In this document: positions 25,223 to 33,805 of the stretch, piece by piece | Layout: every line of letters begins with the position of its first letter | Numbering within the stretch: the stretch's first letter is position 1 | Source: Rubellimicrobium arenae | Lineage (GTDB): Bacteria > Pseudomonadota > Alphaproteobacteria > Rhodobacterales > Rhodobacteraceae | Direction of reading: 5' to 3' | Length of the DNA stretch: 64,000 nt | Assembly: GCF_017916295.1 (NCBI RefSeq) | Contig: NZ_JAFMSS010000003.1 | Coordinates: 248,001-312,000 of the forward strand | Notes under the pieces: generated by a model | What the model was told of the DNA's origin: nothing | Database searches by the model: none | The model's input: the letters and a program-made list of their open reading frames with translations, nothing else | Translations under genes and position numbers: made by a program

Positions 25223-26032
25223 ATGAGCACGAATGCCGCACCCGACCTGTCCGCGCTGATCGGGTCGGAGCTACCCTATCTTCGCCGCTATGCCCGAGCC
25301 CTGACCGGGAGCCAGTCCAGCGGGGACGCCTATGCGCTCGCCACGCTCGAGGCGATCCTGGAGGAGCCCGAACTGTTCGAGGTCGGCGTCAACCCGCGGG
25401 TGGCGCTGTTCACGGTCTTCCACACCATCTGGCAAAGCTCGGGCGCGCCGGTTTCGGAAGGGGAAACGGGCCTCGCCCTTGCGGCGCAGCAGCACCTCGC
25501 CCGGCTCACGCCCAACACCCGCGAGGCTCTGCTCCTGGCGACCATCGAGGATTTCAAGCCCGAGGAGATCGCCACCATCATGCGGACGGACGTGGACGAG
25601 GTCATGCACCTCATCAACCGCGCCCGCGCCGACATGGAGGACAGCGTGTCGGGCCGCGTCATGATCATCGAGGACGAGGCGATCATCGCGCTCGACCTCC
25701 AGAGCATCGTGGCGGACATGGGTCATGCCATCACCGGCGTGGCGCGGACCCGCGACGCGGCCGTGGCCCTGGCCGGGATCGAACGGCCTGACCTCATCCT
25801 CGCGGACATCCAGCTGGCCGACAAGTCGTCGGGGATCGATGCGGTCAACGACATCCTCAGGGCGGGCGGCAACATCCCGGTGATCTTCATCACCGCCTTC
25901 CCGGAACGGCTCCTGACCGGGGAGCGGCCCGAGCCCGCCTTCCTGATCTCCAAGCCCTACCGCGAGGATCAGGTGAGGTCCGCCATCAGCCAGGCGATGT
26001 TCTTCTCGTCGACCGAGACGCTTCACGCCTGA
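25223..26032 (+). CDS. phyR: Response regulator PhyR (sigma-mimic anti-anti-sigma factor)
   Basis: Master switch of the general stress response: when phosphorylated its sigma-like domain binds NepR and frees EcfG. It has 269 residues, with an N-terminal EcfG-like domain (LPYLRRYARALTGSQSSGD to LINRARADMEDSV, about 1-135) and a C-terminal receiver with MIIEDEAIIALDLQ and phospho-acceptor Asp195 in LILADIQLAD, and Lys in LISKPYRED. The start MSTNAAPD at 25223 is chosen over a longer open frame. It is divergent from nepR-ecfG. Confidence 0.96.
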   Translation: MSTNAAPDLSALIGSELPYLRRYARALTGSQSSGDAYALATLEAILEEPELFEVGVNPRVALFTVFHTIWQSSGAPVSEGETGLALAAQQHLARLTPNTREALLLATIEDFKPEEIATIMRTDVDEVMHLINRARADMEDSVSGRVMIIEDEAIIALDLQSIVADMGHAITGVARTRDAAVALAGIERPDLILADIQLADKSSGIDAVNDILRAGGNIPVIFITAFPERLLTGERPEPAFLISKPYREDQVRSAISQAMFFSSTETLHA

Positions 26033-26079
26033 CGCGAAACCGGCCCGGCAGCGGCGCCCGGCCATCCAAGGATGCCAAG

Positions 26080-26103
26080 CGGCCCGGGGGCGACCCCGGG
26101 CCG
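26080..26103. terminator. Bidirectional hairpin terminator
   Basis: A perfect 10-base-pair stem CGGCCCGGGG / CCCCGGGCCG with loop GCGA, followed on the plus strand by TTGCGTT. It sits between the convergent phyR and lipoprotein genes. Confidence 0.65.
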
Positions 26104-26111
26104 TTGCGTTG

Positions 26112-26633
26112 TCAGCCTCCGAAGACGGTGAGTTCCGGCAGGCCGGTGAGGGGCGCCCCCAGGGCGCGCATGGCCTCCAGGCTGATCTGGCTGCCCGAGC
26201 CCGGCTCTCCGCCCGAAGGCCGGAGCTCCAGGGCGACGGACTGGCCGTTGTATTCGACGCGGCCCTGCGTCGGTTCGCTGACCAAGGGCGTCTCGAGCCA
26301 AAGGCCCGGATTCGCCGGGGATCCCAGGGACGCCACGGTCGTGCCCAGCTGCCCGGCCGGCCGGGGGGTGGCGGAGACCGCCGTCGGGGCGGGCTCGCCC
26401 ACGGCGATGCCTTCGACGGCAGGCGGCGGAGCCAGCGGGTCGAGCGGCTGCGTTTCGACCGTCACGGGGGCCGGAAAGGCAGCGGGCGTCGGCGCGGTGA
26501 GATCCGCGGGCCGCACGGCCGGGGACGTGACCTGGGTCACGGCCGGCGCGGTGGGGACTCCGGGGCCGGACTCGAGGTCGGCGCAGGCCGCGATGGGGAG
26601 AAGGGCGAAAAGGGGGAGGATGCGGGTGCTCAT
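26112..26633 (-). CDS. Lipoprotein, unknown function
   Basis: A 173-residue protein with a lipoprotein signal (MSTRILPLFALLPIAAC, lipid Cys17), a long Pro/Ala/Thr-rich stretch (about 20-95) and a compact C-terminal domain starting TTVASLGSPANPGLWLETPL and ending GSQISLEAMRALGAPLTGLP. Similar Rhodobacterales proteins carry the misleading name D-galactarate dehydratase in databases; nothing in the sequence supports enzyme activity. Convergent with phyR and divergent from moaA. Probably anchored in the outer membrane. Confidence 0.75.
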   Translation of the reverse strand: MSTRILPLFALLPIAACADLESGPGVPTAPAVTQVTSPAVRPADLTAPTPAAFPAPVTVETQPLDPLAPPPAVEGIAVGEPAPTAVSATPRPAGQLGTTVASLGSPANPGLWLETPLVSEPTQGRVEYNGQSVALELRPSGGEPGSGSQISLEAMRALGAPLTGLPELTVFGG

Positions 26634-26730
26634 GCCCGGACGCTAGCCCATGCCCCCTTGCCGGCGCAACGTCCGCGAAAGCCCCGATCATCGCTTGCGG
26701 CGGAATGGTCCCAGGCCTACTTGAGAGATC

Positions 26731-27729
26731 ATGGACGCTCTCGTCGATCCCTTCGGCCGGACGATCCGATACCTGCGGGTGTCGGTCACGGATCGTTGCG
26801 ACTTCCGTTGCGTCTACTGCATGTCCGAGGACATGACCTTCCTGCCGAAGTCGGAGATCCTCACCCTCGAGGAACTCGACCGCCTGTGCTCCGCCTTCGT
26901 GCGCCATGGCGTCGAGAAGCTGCGCATCACCGGGGGCGAGCCTTTGGTCCGGCGCAACATCCTGAGCTTCTTCGAGGCGATGGGGCGGCATCTCCGGAGC
27001 GGCGCGCTTCGCGAGCTGACCCTGACGACCAATGGCAGCCAGCTGGAGCGCCATGCGGCCGACCTTGCCCGCGTGGGCGTGCGGCGGGTGAACGTCTCGC
27101 TCGACACCCTTGATCCCGAGCGGTTCCGCAGGCTCACCCGCTGGGGACGGCTGGAGCAGGTCCTTCGCGGCATCGAGGCCGCACGCGAGGCAGGCCTGCG
27201 GGTCAAGATCAACGCCGTGGCCCTGAAGGGCGACACCGAAGAGGAGATGTTCGACCTCGTCCAGTGGTGCGCGCGCGAGGGGCACGACCTGACCTTCATC
27301 GAGGTGATGCCGATGGGCGACATCGGCAACGAAATGCGCCTCGACCAGTTCTGGTCCCTGCGCGACCTGCGCGCCCGGCTGGCGGAACGCTACACCCTGA
27401 CCGACCTTGCCGAGCGGACCGGCGGTCCGGCCCGTTACGTCCGGCTGGAGGAAACAGGGCAGAAGATCGGCTTCATCACGCCGCTGTCCCATAACTTCTG
27501 CGAATCCTGCAATCGCGTCCGGCTGACCTGCACGGGGCAGCTCCATACCTGCCTAGGCCAGGAAGGCGCGTCGGACCTCCGGGCGGCGCTGCGCGAATCC
27601 GGGAACGAGGATCTTCTGGACGACGCGATCCGGGCTGCGATCCGGCTCAAGCCCAAGGGGCATGACTTCGACTATTCGCGCGGGGTCGGCGGCCGCATCT
27701 CGCGCCACATGAGCCATACGGGCGGCTGA
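26731..27729 (+). CDS. moaA: GTP 3',8-cyclase MoaA
   Basis: Radical SAM enzyme for the first step of molybdenum cofactor synthesis, making 3',8-cyclo-GTP. It has 332 residues with the N-terminal cluster motif CDFRCVYC, the C-terminal cluster Cys residues in CESCNRVRLTCTGQLHTC, and the essential C-terminal Gly-Gly (SHTGG). It is followed after two bases by waaA on the same strand, an unusual partner; other moa genes are not in the window. Confidence 0.97.
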   Translation: MDALVDPFGRTIRYLRVSVTDRCDFRCVYCMSEDMTFLPKSEILTLEELDRLCSAFVRHGVEKLRITGGEPLVRRNILSFFEAMGRHLRSGALRELTLTTNGSQLERHAADLARVGVRRVNVSLDTLDPERFRRLTRWGRLEQVLRGIEAAREAGLRVKINAVALKGDTEEEMFDLVQWCAREGHDLTFIEVMPMGDIGNEMRLDQFWSLRDLRARLAERYTLTDLAERTGGPARYVRLEETGQKIGFITPLSHNFCESCNRVRLTCTGQLHTCLGQEGASDLRAALRESGNEDLLDDAIRAAIRLKPKGHDFDYSRGVGGRISRHMSHTGG

Positions 27730-27731
27730 CC

Positions 27732-29012
27732 TTGTCCGGATCACGGCCCTGGCCCGCCCCCTTGCGGCTCTACGGCTGGGCCGCCAACCTGCTGCAGGGC
27801 CAAGCCTTCCGTCGCGTGTCGGAGCGGCTTGGCTCGCAAGGGGTGGAGCCGGTGCGCCAGCGCGAACGCCTGGGCCATCCGACGCTGGTCCGCCCGCCCG
27901 GGCGGCTGGTCTGGTTCCATGCGGCCAGCGTGGGGGAAAGCCTGTCGATCCTGCCCCTCGTGCGGCTGCTCGCCCCCCGGGTCCAGGTGCTCGTGACCAC
28001 CGTGACCGCAAGCTCGGCCGGGATCATGGCGCGGCGACTTCCCGCAGGCGTGCTGCACCAGTTCGCCCCGATTGATTCGGGACCGGCGGTGCGGCGGTTC
28101 CTCGATCACTGGCAGCCCGACCTGGCGGTCGTCGTCGAAAGCGAGATCTGGCCGCAGATGCTTCGGATGTCGGCGCACCGGGGCGTGCCGCTCGTCCTGA
28201 TGAACGCGCGCTTCTCGCCCCGCTCGCTCCGGAACTGGGCCCGGGCGCCCCGGAGCGCGCGGGCGGTGCTGGGCCTGTTCGCGCGCATTGTGACCCAGAC
28301 CGAGGGAATGCGCGAGGCGTTGGTCAGCCTGGGCGCCGACCCCACCCGTACGGTCGTCGGCGGCAACATGAAGGCCTCGGCCCCGCCCCCGCCCGACAAC
28401 CCCGAGGAGCGGGCGCGCATTGCGGGCCTTCTGCAGGACGCTCCGGTATGGGCCGCCGTCTCCACCCATCCGGGCGAGGAGGAAGCCGTCCTGGCCGCGC
28501 ACCTGCATCTGCGCGAACGGCTTCCCGGGACGCGGCTGATCCTCGTGCCGCGCCATCCGGAGCGGGCCGCGGAGATCGGAGCGCTGATCGACCGGACAGG
28601 ACTGGCCTGGACCCGGCGCAGTGCCGGCGAATCGCCGGCCACCGCGGTCCATCTCGCGGATACGCTGGGCGAGACGGGCCTCTGGTTCCGGCTCGCGCCA
28701 TTGGTATTCCTGGGCGGGTCCTTCGTGCCCGTCGGCGGTCACAACCCATGGGAGGCCGCGCAGTGCGGCGCGGCGCTGCTGATAGGCCCCTTGCGGGACA
28801 CGGTGGCCGGCGACGTGGCAGCGCTCGAGGCGGTGGGGGCGGCGATGACCGTGCAGCGGCCCGAGGATCTGGGCCCGGTCGCGATGGACCTCCTCGGGCG
28901 GGCCGACCGTCTGGACGCGATGCGGGCCGCGGGACTCGGCCTCGCATCGGCGCAGATCGGGCGGACCGAGGCGATCGCGCGCGACCTCCTTGGGATGCTG
29001 GCCGATGCGTGA
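27732..29012 (+). CDS. waaA: 3-deoxy-D-manno-octulosonic acid transferase (GT30)
   Basis: Adds Kdo to lipid A in lipopolysaccharide synthesis at the inner membrane. It has 426 residues, normal for the family, with the N-terminal domain motif WFHAASVGESLSILPL, VESEIWPQML, and the C-terminal GGSFVPVGGHNPWEAAQCG nucleotide-sugar motif. The only sensible start is TTG 27732, two bases after the moaA stop; no ATG or GTG lies near. The following glycosyltransferase overlaps it by eight bases. Confidence 0.95.
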   Translation: MSGSRPWPAPLRLYGWAANLLQGQAFRRVSERLGSQGVEPVRQRERLGHPTLVRPPGRLVWFHAASVGESLSILPLVRLLAPRVQVLVTTVTASSAGIMARRLPAGVLHQFAPIDSGPAVRRFLDHWQPDLAVVVESEIWPQMLRMSAHRGVPLVLMNARFSPRSLRNWARAPRSARAVLGLFARIVTQTEGMREALVSLGADPTRTVVGGNMKASAPPPPDNPEERARIAGLLQDAPVWAAVSTHPGEEEAVLAAHLHLRERLPGTRLILVPRHPERAAEIGALIDRTGLAWTRRSAGESPATAVHLADTLGETGLWFRLAPLVFLGGSFVPVGGHNPWEAAQCGAALLIGPLRDTVAGDVAALEAVGAAMTVQRPEDLGPVAMDLLGRADRLDAMRAAGLGLASAQIGRTEAIARDLLGMLADA

Positions 29013-30060
29013 CGCCAAGGACCCGGCGACGGTCCAGGTCATTGCCCCGAACTTCAAGCGCCGCCTGTCGGGAGTCACCTCGACGGTGTTCCGGCTGGTG
29101 CCGTTCCAGGCCCGCGACCTGAACGTGGTGGTGGCCGGACCGGTCGTGCCCGAGGGCATCCCGCAGATCCGGTTGCGCGACCTCGTCCTGATGCCGCGCC
29201 ACGGCCCCGACGGCCCGCGTGTCTGGCACGCCCGGCGCAATGTCGAGATGCTGGGCGGGCTTGCCCTTCGCGCCCTGGGCAAGGACCTGCGGCTGCTGTT
29301 CACCTCGGCGTCGCAGAGGCGGCACACCGGGTTCACGAAATGGCTGATCCGGCGGATGGATGAGGTGGTCTCGACCTCGGCCCGGACCGCCGCCTATCTG
29401 GAGCGGCCTTCCGTGGTCGTGCATCATGGGATCGATACGGCGACGTTCCAGCCCCCGGCCGACCGTGCCGCGCTGCGGTCCGAGTTGGGCATGCCCGAAG
29501 GACCGATCGTGGGGTGCTTTGGCCGCATCCGCGCCCAGAAAGGGACGGACCTGTTCGTCGACGCCATGATCGGGGTCCTGTCGGAGCGGCCGGACGGCGG
29601 AGCGATCCTGCTTGGCCGCGCCACGTCCGAGCATCGAAGCTTCCAGCAAGGCCTTGAGACCCGGATTGCCGCAGCCGGGCTGTCGGACCGGATCCGCTTC
29701 CTGGGCGAGGTGCCGGTGGGCGACATGGCCCGCTGGTACCAGGCACTGGACCTATTCGTCGCGCCGCAGCGCTGGGAGGGGTTCGGCGTCACCCCCATCG
29801 AGGCCATGGCCTGCGGCGTGCCTGTCATCGCCACGCGCGTCGGCGCCTTCGAGGATCAGGTGGCGGACGGCGTTACGGGGCGGCTGATCCCTGCCGACGA
29901 CCTGCCGGCCATGGCCCAGGCAATCCGCGACGCCCTGTCGGACCGGCCGCGGCTCGCCCGGTGGGGCGAGGCCGCGCGCGCGCATGTCCTGGGCCGATTC
30001 CGCATCGAGGACGAGGCCGCGGCGCTGAACGCGCTCTACCGAGACCTCCTCAGGCGCTGA
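29005..30060 (+). CDS. GT4-family glycosyltransferase, probably LPS core
   Basis: A 351-residue retaining glycosyltransferase with GT-B fold. The C-terminal half has the GT4 motifs: a start IVGCFGRIRAQKGTDLFVDA, the loop GFGVTPIEAMACGVPVIAT with the E-x7-E motif, and RFLGEVPVGDMARWY. The start ATG at 29005 overlaps the end of waaA, so the product most likely adds a sugar to the LPS inner core next to Kdo. Its last 11 bases overlap the end of the convergent M20 amidohydrolase gene. Exact sugar unknown. Confidence 0.9.
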   Translation: MRDAKDPATVQVIAPNFKRRLSGVTSTVFRLVPFQARDLNVVVAGPVVPEGIPQIRLRDLVLMPRHGPDGPRVWHARRNVEMLGGLALRALGKDLRLLFTSASQRRHTGFTKWLIRRMDEVVSTSARTAAYLERPSVVVHHGIDTATFQPPADRAALRSELGMPEGPIVGCFGRIRAQKGTDLFVDAMIGVLSERPDGGAILLGRATSEHRSFQQGLETRIAAAGLSDRIRFLGEVPVGDMARWYQALDLFVAPQRWEGFGVTPIEAMACGVPVIATRVGAFEDQVADGVTGRLIPADDLPAMAQAIRDALSDRPRLARWGEAARAHVLGRFRIEDEAAALNALYRDLLRR

Positions 30061-31216
30061 TCGGCATCCGCGTCTCGGCCACGCCCGCGAGCCAGGAGCA
30101 TCCGGCCGGGATCGCTTCGTCGTTGAAGTCGTATTCCGGGTGGTGGACCGGCGCGGTCGCGCCATTGCCCAACAGGATATAGGCCCCCGGCCGCTCCTCG
30201 AGCATGTAGGCGAAGTCCTCGCCGCCCATGACCAGGGGGGCTTCGTCGCAGGAGCCCGAGACCATGCGGGCCACCTCGCGGGCGAACTCGGTCTGCGCCT
30301 CGTGGTTCGCCATCACCGGATAGCCGCGCATGTAGTTGACCCTGGCCGAGGCGCCGTAGGCCAGCGCCGTCGCCTCGGAGATGGCCTTGAGCCGTGCCTC
30401 GGCCATGTCGCGGTTTTCGCGGGACATGGTGCGGATGGTGCCCCGCAGGGTGACGCGGCTGGGGATGACGTTGAAGGCCTTGGACGAGGATTCGATGGAG
30501 GTGACCGAGACCACCACCTGCGACACGGGGTCCGAGTTGCGGCTCACGATGCTCTGGAGGGCGACGACCGTATGGCTCGCGGCCAGGGTCGGGTCCACGA
30601 CCTCCTGCGGCTTGGCGGCGTGGCCGCCCTTACCTTCCACCACGATCTCGAACTGGTCCGTGGCGGCGAAGAAGGTTCCCGCCCGGATCGAGAAGCTGCC
30701 CAAAGGCCGCCCGGGCCAGTTGTGGAGCCCGTAGACCTCGGTCACGCGCCAGCGGTCCATGAGTCCGTCGGCGCACATCTCGCGTCCGCCGCCGCCGCCC
30801 TCCTCCGCGGGCTGGAAGATGACGATCACGGTGCCGTCGAAGTTGCGCGTCTCGCAGAGATATTTGGCGGTGCCGAGCAGCATCGCGGTGTGGCCGTCGT
30901 GGCCGCAGGCGTGCATCGCGCCCGGAGTCTTGGAGGCGTAGGCGACGCCGGTGGCCTCGTGGATGGGCAACGCGTCCATGTCGGCGCGCAGGCCGATCAC
31001 CTTGCCGGAGGTCGTCGCCCTGCCCCTGATGACCCCCACGACGCCGGTGCGGCCGATGCCGGTGACCACCTCGTCGCAGCCGAACTCGCGCAGGCGGTCG
31101 GCCACCAGGGCCGAGGTCCGGTGGGTTTCGAACAGGATCTCAGGGTGTTCGTGGATGTCGCGGCGCCAGGCGGCGATCTCGGGCAGAAGCTCTGCGAAAC
31201 GGTTCTTGGGCGGCAT
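30050..31216 (-). CDS. M20-family amidohydrolase (hippurate hydrolase-like)
   Basis: Cytoplasmic metallohydrolase of 388 residues, likely removing acyl groups from N-acyl amino acids. Metal-binding motifs are HACGHDGHTAML, the catalytic PAEEGGGGG and the C-terminal MGGEDFAYML. The dimerisation domain (about 185-295) has GKGGHAAKPQEVVDP. The open frame extends 125 codons upstream, but the ATG at 31216 (MPPKNRFAELLPEIAAWRRD) gives the family's length and follows TCCTCC-type spacing poorly, so the start is set by homology. Substrate not predicted. Confidence 0.92.
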   Translation of the reverse strand: MPPKNRFAELLPEIAAWRRDIHEHPEILFETHRTSALVADRLREFGCDEVVTGIGRTGVVGVIRGRATTSGKVIGLRADMDALPIHEATGVAYASKTPGAMHACGHDGHTAMLLGTAKYLCETRNFDGTVIVIFQPAEEGGGGGREMCADGLMDRWRVTEVYGLHNWPGRPLGSFSIRAGTFFAATDQFEIVVEGKGGHAAKPQEVVDPTLAASHTVVALQSIVSRNSDPVSQVVVSVTSIESSSKAFNVIPSRVTLRGTIRTMSRENRDMAEARLKAISEATALAYGASARVNYMRGYPVMANHEAQTEFAREVARMVSGSCDEAPLVMGGEDFAYMLEERPGAYILLGNGATAPVHHPEYDFNDEAIPAGCSWLAGVAETRMPISA

Positions 31217-31692
31217 GGAGGACACTCTCGCTGGATGACCGATTGTTGCCCCAAGCCGGAGCCGGGGCAACCCCGGCTTCGACGAGGCCGAAGCCGATGC
31301 CCGGCCCTGTTCGGTTGCACTGAGGACTCGCCCCCCGAACCCCCACCGCAGATCCAACCCGAAGCTGGCCAGCCGTCGTGGCGCGTGCCGGATCCGGGCA
31401 CTCAGGCATCGGGATGGCGCCACTTCGCAATCGTGTTCCTTCGTGGTCTGGCGCGTCGCATCATTTTGCCGTCGGCCCGACCAAAGATGCGGCGACCCGA
31501 TCCCGAGCACGATGGAGGACGCCTGCCGGACCTTAAGGGGGCGATTGGCCGATGTCGTGCGTCTGAGGCCAGCCCGATGGATCGCCCACAAACCTTGCAG
31601 GGCGGATGCCCGGCCTTGGCTCCGGTGACGTCACTACCTCTCTTGGGTGAACGCGACGCTTGTTCCGTCTGTCGCCTTCGAGCCCCGGAAAC
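31217..31692. other. Gene-free stretch
   Basis: About 480 bases between the M20 amidohydrolase start and the decarboxylase terminator. No convincing gene. It should hold the amidohydrolase promoter; nothing else was identified. Confidence 0.4.
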
Positions 31693-31718
31693 GAAAAGGC
31701 CCGCCGTGAAGCGGGCCC
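31693..31718 (-). terminator. Terminator of the ornithine decarboxylase gene
   Basis: On the minus strand GGCCCGC pairs with GCGGGCC across TTCACG and is followed by TTTTCG, just after the decarboxylase stop. Confidence 0.8.
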
Positions 31719-31726
31719 TCCGGTCG

Positions 31727-32914
31727 TCAGATCGCCACGACGTCCAGTGGAGGAAAGCCGTTGAAGCAGACCGACGAATAGGTCGAGGTGTAGGCGCCCG
31801 TGTTGCGGATCAGCACCCGGTCCCCGGCCTTGAGAGCCAGCGGAAGCTGCATCGGACGCTTTTCGTAGAGCACGTCGGCCGAGTCGCAGGACGGGCCGGC
31901 AACGATGCAGGGCCCCGTGGCGTCACCGTCGTGGGGAGTCACGAACTGGTAACGGATCGCCTCGCCTTCGGTCTCGGCCAGACCGGAGAAGCGGCCGATC
32001 GACAGGTAGACCCAGCGGTGCAGGTCGCGCTCGCTCTTGCGGGAGGTCAGCACCACCTCGGCCACGATCATGCCAGCCTCGGCGACCAGGCCACGGCCCG
32101 GCTCCGCCATCAGGCGGGGCACATTGCCAAAGCGCTCGGTCACCATCGCCATGACGCCGGCCGCGTAATCGGTCGGAGCTTCGATGGCCTCGCCGTAGAA
32201 GGCCGGGAAGCCGCCGCCGATGTTGAGAAGCGTCAGCTCATGCCCGGCAACCTTGGCATCCGCCCAAAGCTGCGCCACGGCGTCCAGCGTGGGGCGCCAC
32301 ATCTCGGCCTTGCGGGTCTGCGAACCCACGTGGAACGAGAAGCCCACCGGGTCGAGACCCAGCTCCTTGGCGCGGTCCAGCAGGCGAAGCGCGGTATCGC
32401 GGTCGCAGCCGAACTTGCGGGTGAGCGGCCAATCGGCCATCGACACCTCGACGATCACGCGGATGTAGACCTGCGCGCCGGGGGCGTGTTCGGCGATCTT
32501 CTCCAGCTCCTCGTCGGCATCGGCCGCGAACAGGGTGATGCCGGCCTGATGCGCCCAGGCAATGTCGCCCACGCGCTTGATGGTGTTGCCGTACGAGATC
32601 TGGTGCGGCTGCGCGCCCTGGGCAAAGCACATCTCGATCTCCCCACGCGAGGCGGCGTCGAAATGCGCGCCAAGCCGGACGAGACGGCCCAGGATGGCCG
32701 GATGGGGGTTCGCCTTCACGGCATAGTGGATGTCGGCATGGCCCAGGCCCGCCTTGAGCGCATGGTATTGCGCTTCCATGCGGTCCACGTCGATGACCAG
32801 CGTCGGGCGGTCGAACTCCGCCGTGGCGCAGAACGCCTCGAGGCGGTTCTCGTCGAAAGCGCGGACGGCAAGAGATTGCGACGGGGCCATCGCCCCCGCG
32901 AATTGGACAGTCAT
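31727..32914 (-). CDS. Ornithine decarboxylase, type III PLP enzyme
   Basis: Makes putrescine from ornithine (possibly also uses lysine), the entry to polyamine synthesis. It has 395 residues with an alanine-racemase-like barrel. Lys67 in YAVKANP binds PLP, HVGSQ and GGGFPAFY shape the cofactor site, EPGRGLVAEAG binds phosphate and the catalytic Cys lies in GPSCDSADVLYE. The start at 32914 has GGAGATGACCG before it. A leader of about 150 bases or more with several hairpins precedes it. Alphaproteobacterial orthologues are often called speC/odc; I leave the symbol open. Confidence 0.93.
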   Translation of the reverse strand: MTVQFAGAMAPSQSLAVRAFDENRLEAFCATAEFDRPTLVIDVDRMEAQYHALKAGLGHADIHYAVKANPHPAILGRLVRLGAHFDAASRGEIEMCFAQGAQPHQISYGNTIKRVGDIAWAHQAGITLFAADADEELEKIAEHAPGAQVYIRVIVEVSMADWPLTRKFGCDRDTALRLLDRAKELGLDPVGFSFHVGSQTRKAEMWRPTLDAVAQLWADAKVAGHELTLLNIGGGFPAFYGEAIEAPTDYAAGVMAMVTERFGNVPRLMAEPGRGLVAEAGMIVAEVVLTSRKSERDLHRWVYLSIGRFSGLAETEGEAIRYQFVTPHDGDATGPCIVAGPSCDSADVLYEKRPMQLPLALKAGDRVLIRNTGAYTSTYSSVCFNGFPPLDVVAI

Positions 32915-32938
32915 CGGTCATCTCCGACAGAACAAAGA

Positions 32939-33056
32939 GGCCCCTTTCGGGGCCAGGCGATTCCAAGGGAGACGTTACCGTCGCTACGTAAACACGTGGG
33001 CGCGAAGCTGTCCGGCCAGAGGCGCGTGCGTTGGCGTCTATGGCCCCCATGTGGGG
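32939..33056 (-). promoter_or_regulatory. Structured leader of the ornithine decarboxylase gene (candidate regulatory RNA)
   Basis: Three hairpins lie in tandem on the minus strand ahead of the decarboxylase: CCCC-ACAT-GGGG (33056-33045), GACG-GTAA-CGTC (32982-32971) and GGCCCC-GAAA-GGGGCC (32954-32939), the last two with GNRA tetraloops and the last followed by TCTTTGTTCT. A leader RNA class (speF motif) is known upstream of alphaproteobacterial ornithine decarboxylases; I cannot test the match here. The whole space 32915-33216 has no gene. Confidence 0.45.
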
Positions 33057-33085
33057 CATTTGCGGATTCGGATCAAGACCCTTTT

Positions 33086-33107
33086 TCGGCTGAGCCGACG
33101 GTTTTTT
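33086..33107 (+). terminator. Terminator-like hairpin with T6 on the plus strand, no gene before it
   Basis: TCGGC-TGA-GCCGA, then CGG and TTTTTT (33102-33107). In shape it is a Rho-independent terminator reading rightward, yet no plus-strand gene ends here. It may end a small RNA started near 32930 or attenuate the pseudouridine synthase gene 110 bases downstream. Confidence 0.5.
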
Positions 33108-33216
33108 ACAGAGCGGGCCAGCAGACCTAAGTTCTTGGCAAGTCTGAGGTTTGTTCCCGGACTCAGTGGATCGTTCCCCTTTGACGCCGGACCTTGGGCG
33201 TGGGAGCCTGGGGCAC

Positions 33217-33783
33217 ATGGCCCGTCTGATCCTTCTCAACAAACCTTACGGCGTTCTGTCACAATTCACCGACGCCAGGAGCCCGTCGCCCCGTCCGACC
33301 CTGTCCGGTCTCGTCGATCGGCCGGGCGTGTATCCGGCCGGGCGACTGGACCGTGACAGCGAAGGCCTGCTCCTTCTCACGGATGACGGCCGCCTGCAGG
33401 CGCGCATCGCGGATCCGCGTCACAAGATGGAGAAGACCTACCTGGCCCAGGTCGAGGGTGATCCCACCGAGGCGGACCTCGAGACGCTCCGCCGTGGCGT
33501 CACGCTCAACGACGGCCCCACCCGGCCCGCCACGGTGCGCCGGGTCGACCCGCCCGATCTCTGGCCCCGGGATCCGCCAATCCGGGTGCGGCAGAGCGTG
33601 CCGGACACCTGGCTGGAGATCACGATCACGGAAGGGCGCAACCGGCAGGTGCGCCGCATGACGGCTGCCGTGGGCCTGCCGACGCTGCGGCTGGTGCGAT
33701 GGAGAATCGGCCCGTGGACCGTCGGGGATCTTGCTCCCGGGCAGTGGCGGGAGGTTCCGGTGCCCGATCCACGGATACGGTAG
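33217..33783 (+). CDS. Pseudouridine synthase, RluE-like
   Basis: A 188-residue RsuA/RluB/E-family pseudouridine synthase, acting on ribosomal RNA (E. coli RluE modifies 23S rRNA U2457). The catalytic Asp is in GRLDRDSEGLLLLT, with KPYGVLSQF upstream and GRNRQVRRMTAAVGLPTLRL downstream. It lacks an N-terminal S4 domain, as RluE does. The start MARLILLNKPYG at 33217 is preferred over an upstream in-frame codon. Ends in a hairpin shared with pntB. Confidence 0.9.
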   Translation: MARLILLNKPYGVLSQFTDARSPSPRPTLSGLVDRPGVYPAGRLDRDSEGLLLLTDDGRLQARIADPRHKMEKTYLAQVEGDPTEADLETLRRGVTLNDGPTRPATVRRVDPPDLWPRDPPIRVRQSVPDTWLEITITEGRNRQVRRMTAAVGLPTLRLVRWRIGPWTVGDLAPGQWREVPVPDPRIR

Positions 33784-33800
33784 GGGGGCCGAAGCCCCCC
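33783..33800. terminator. Bidirectional hairpin between rRNA pseudouridine synthase and pntB
   Basis: A perfect 7-base-pair stem GGGGGGC / GCCCCCC with loop CGAA. It starts on the last base of the TAG stop and separates two convergent genes. Confidence 0.6.
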
Positions 33801-33805
33801 GCCCC

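Noticed and set aside
26112..26633. Annotation as D-galactarate dehydratase
   Set aside because: The protein is a 173-residue lipoprotein with a Pro/Ala-rich linker and lacks any feature of that large enzyme.
30140..33130. A 996-codon plus-strand open frame across the amidohydrolase and decarboxylase genes
   Set aside because: It runs antisense to two clear enzymes and through their intergenic region; no domain or sensible start.
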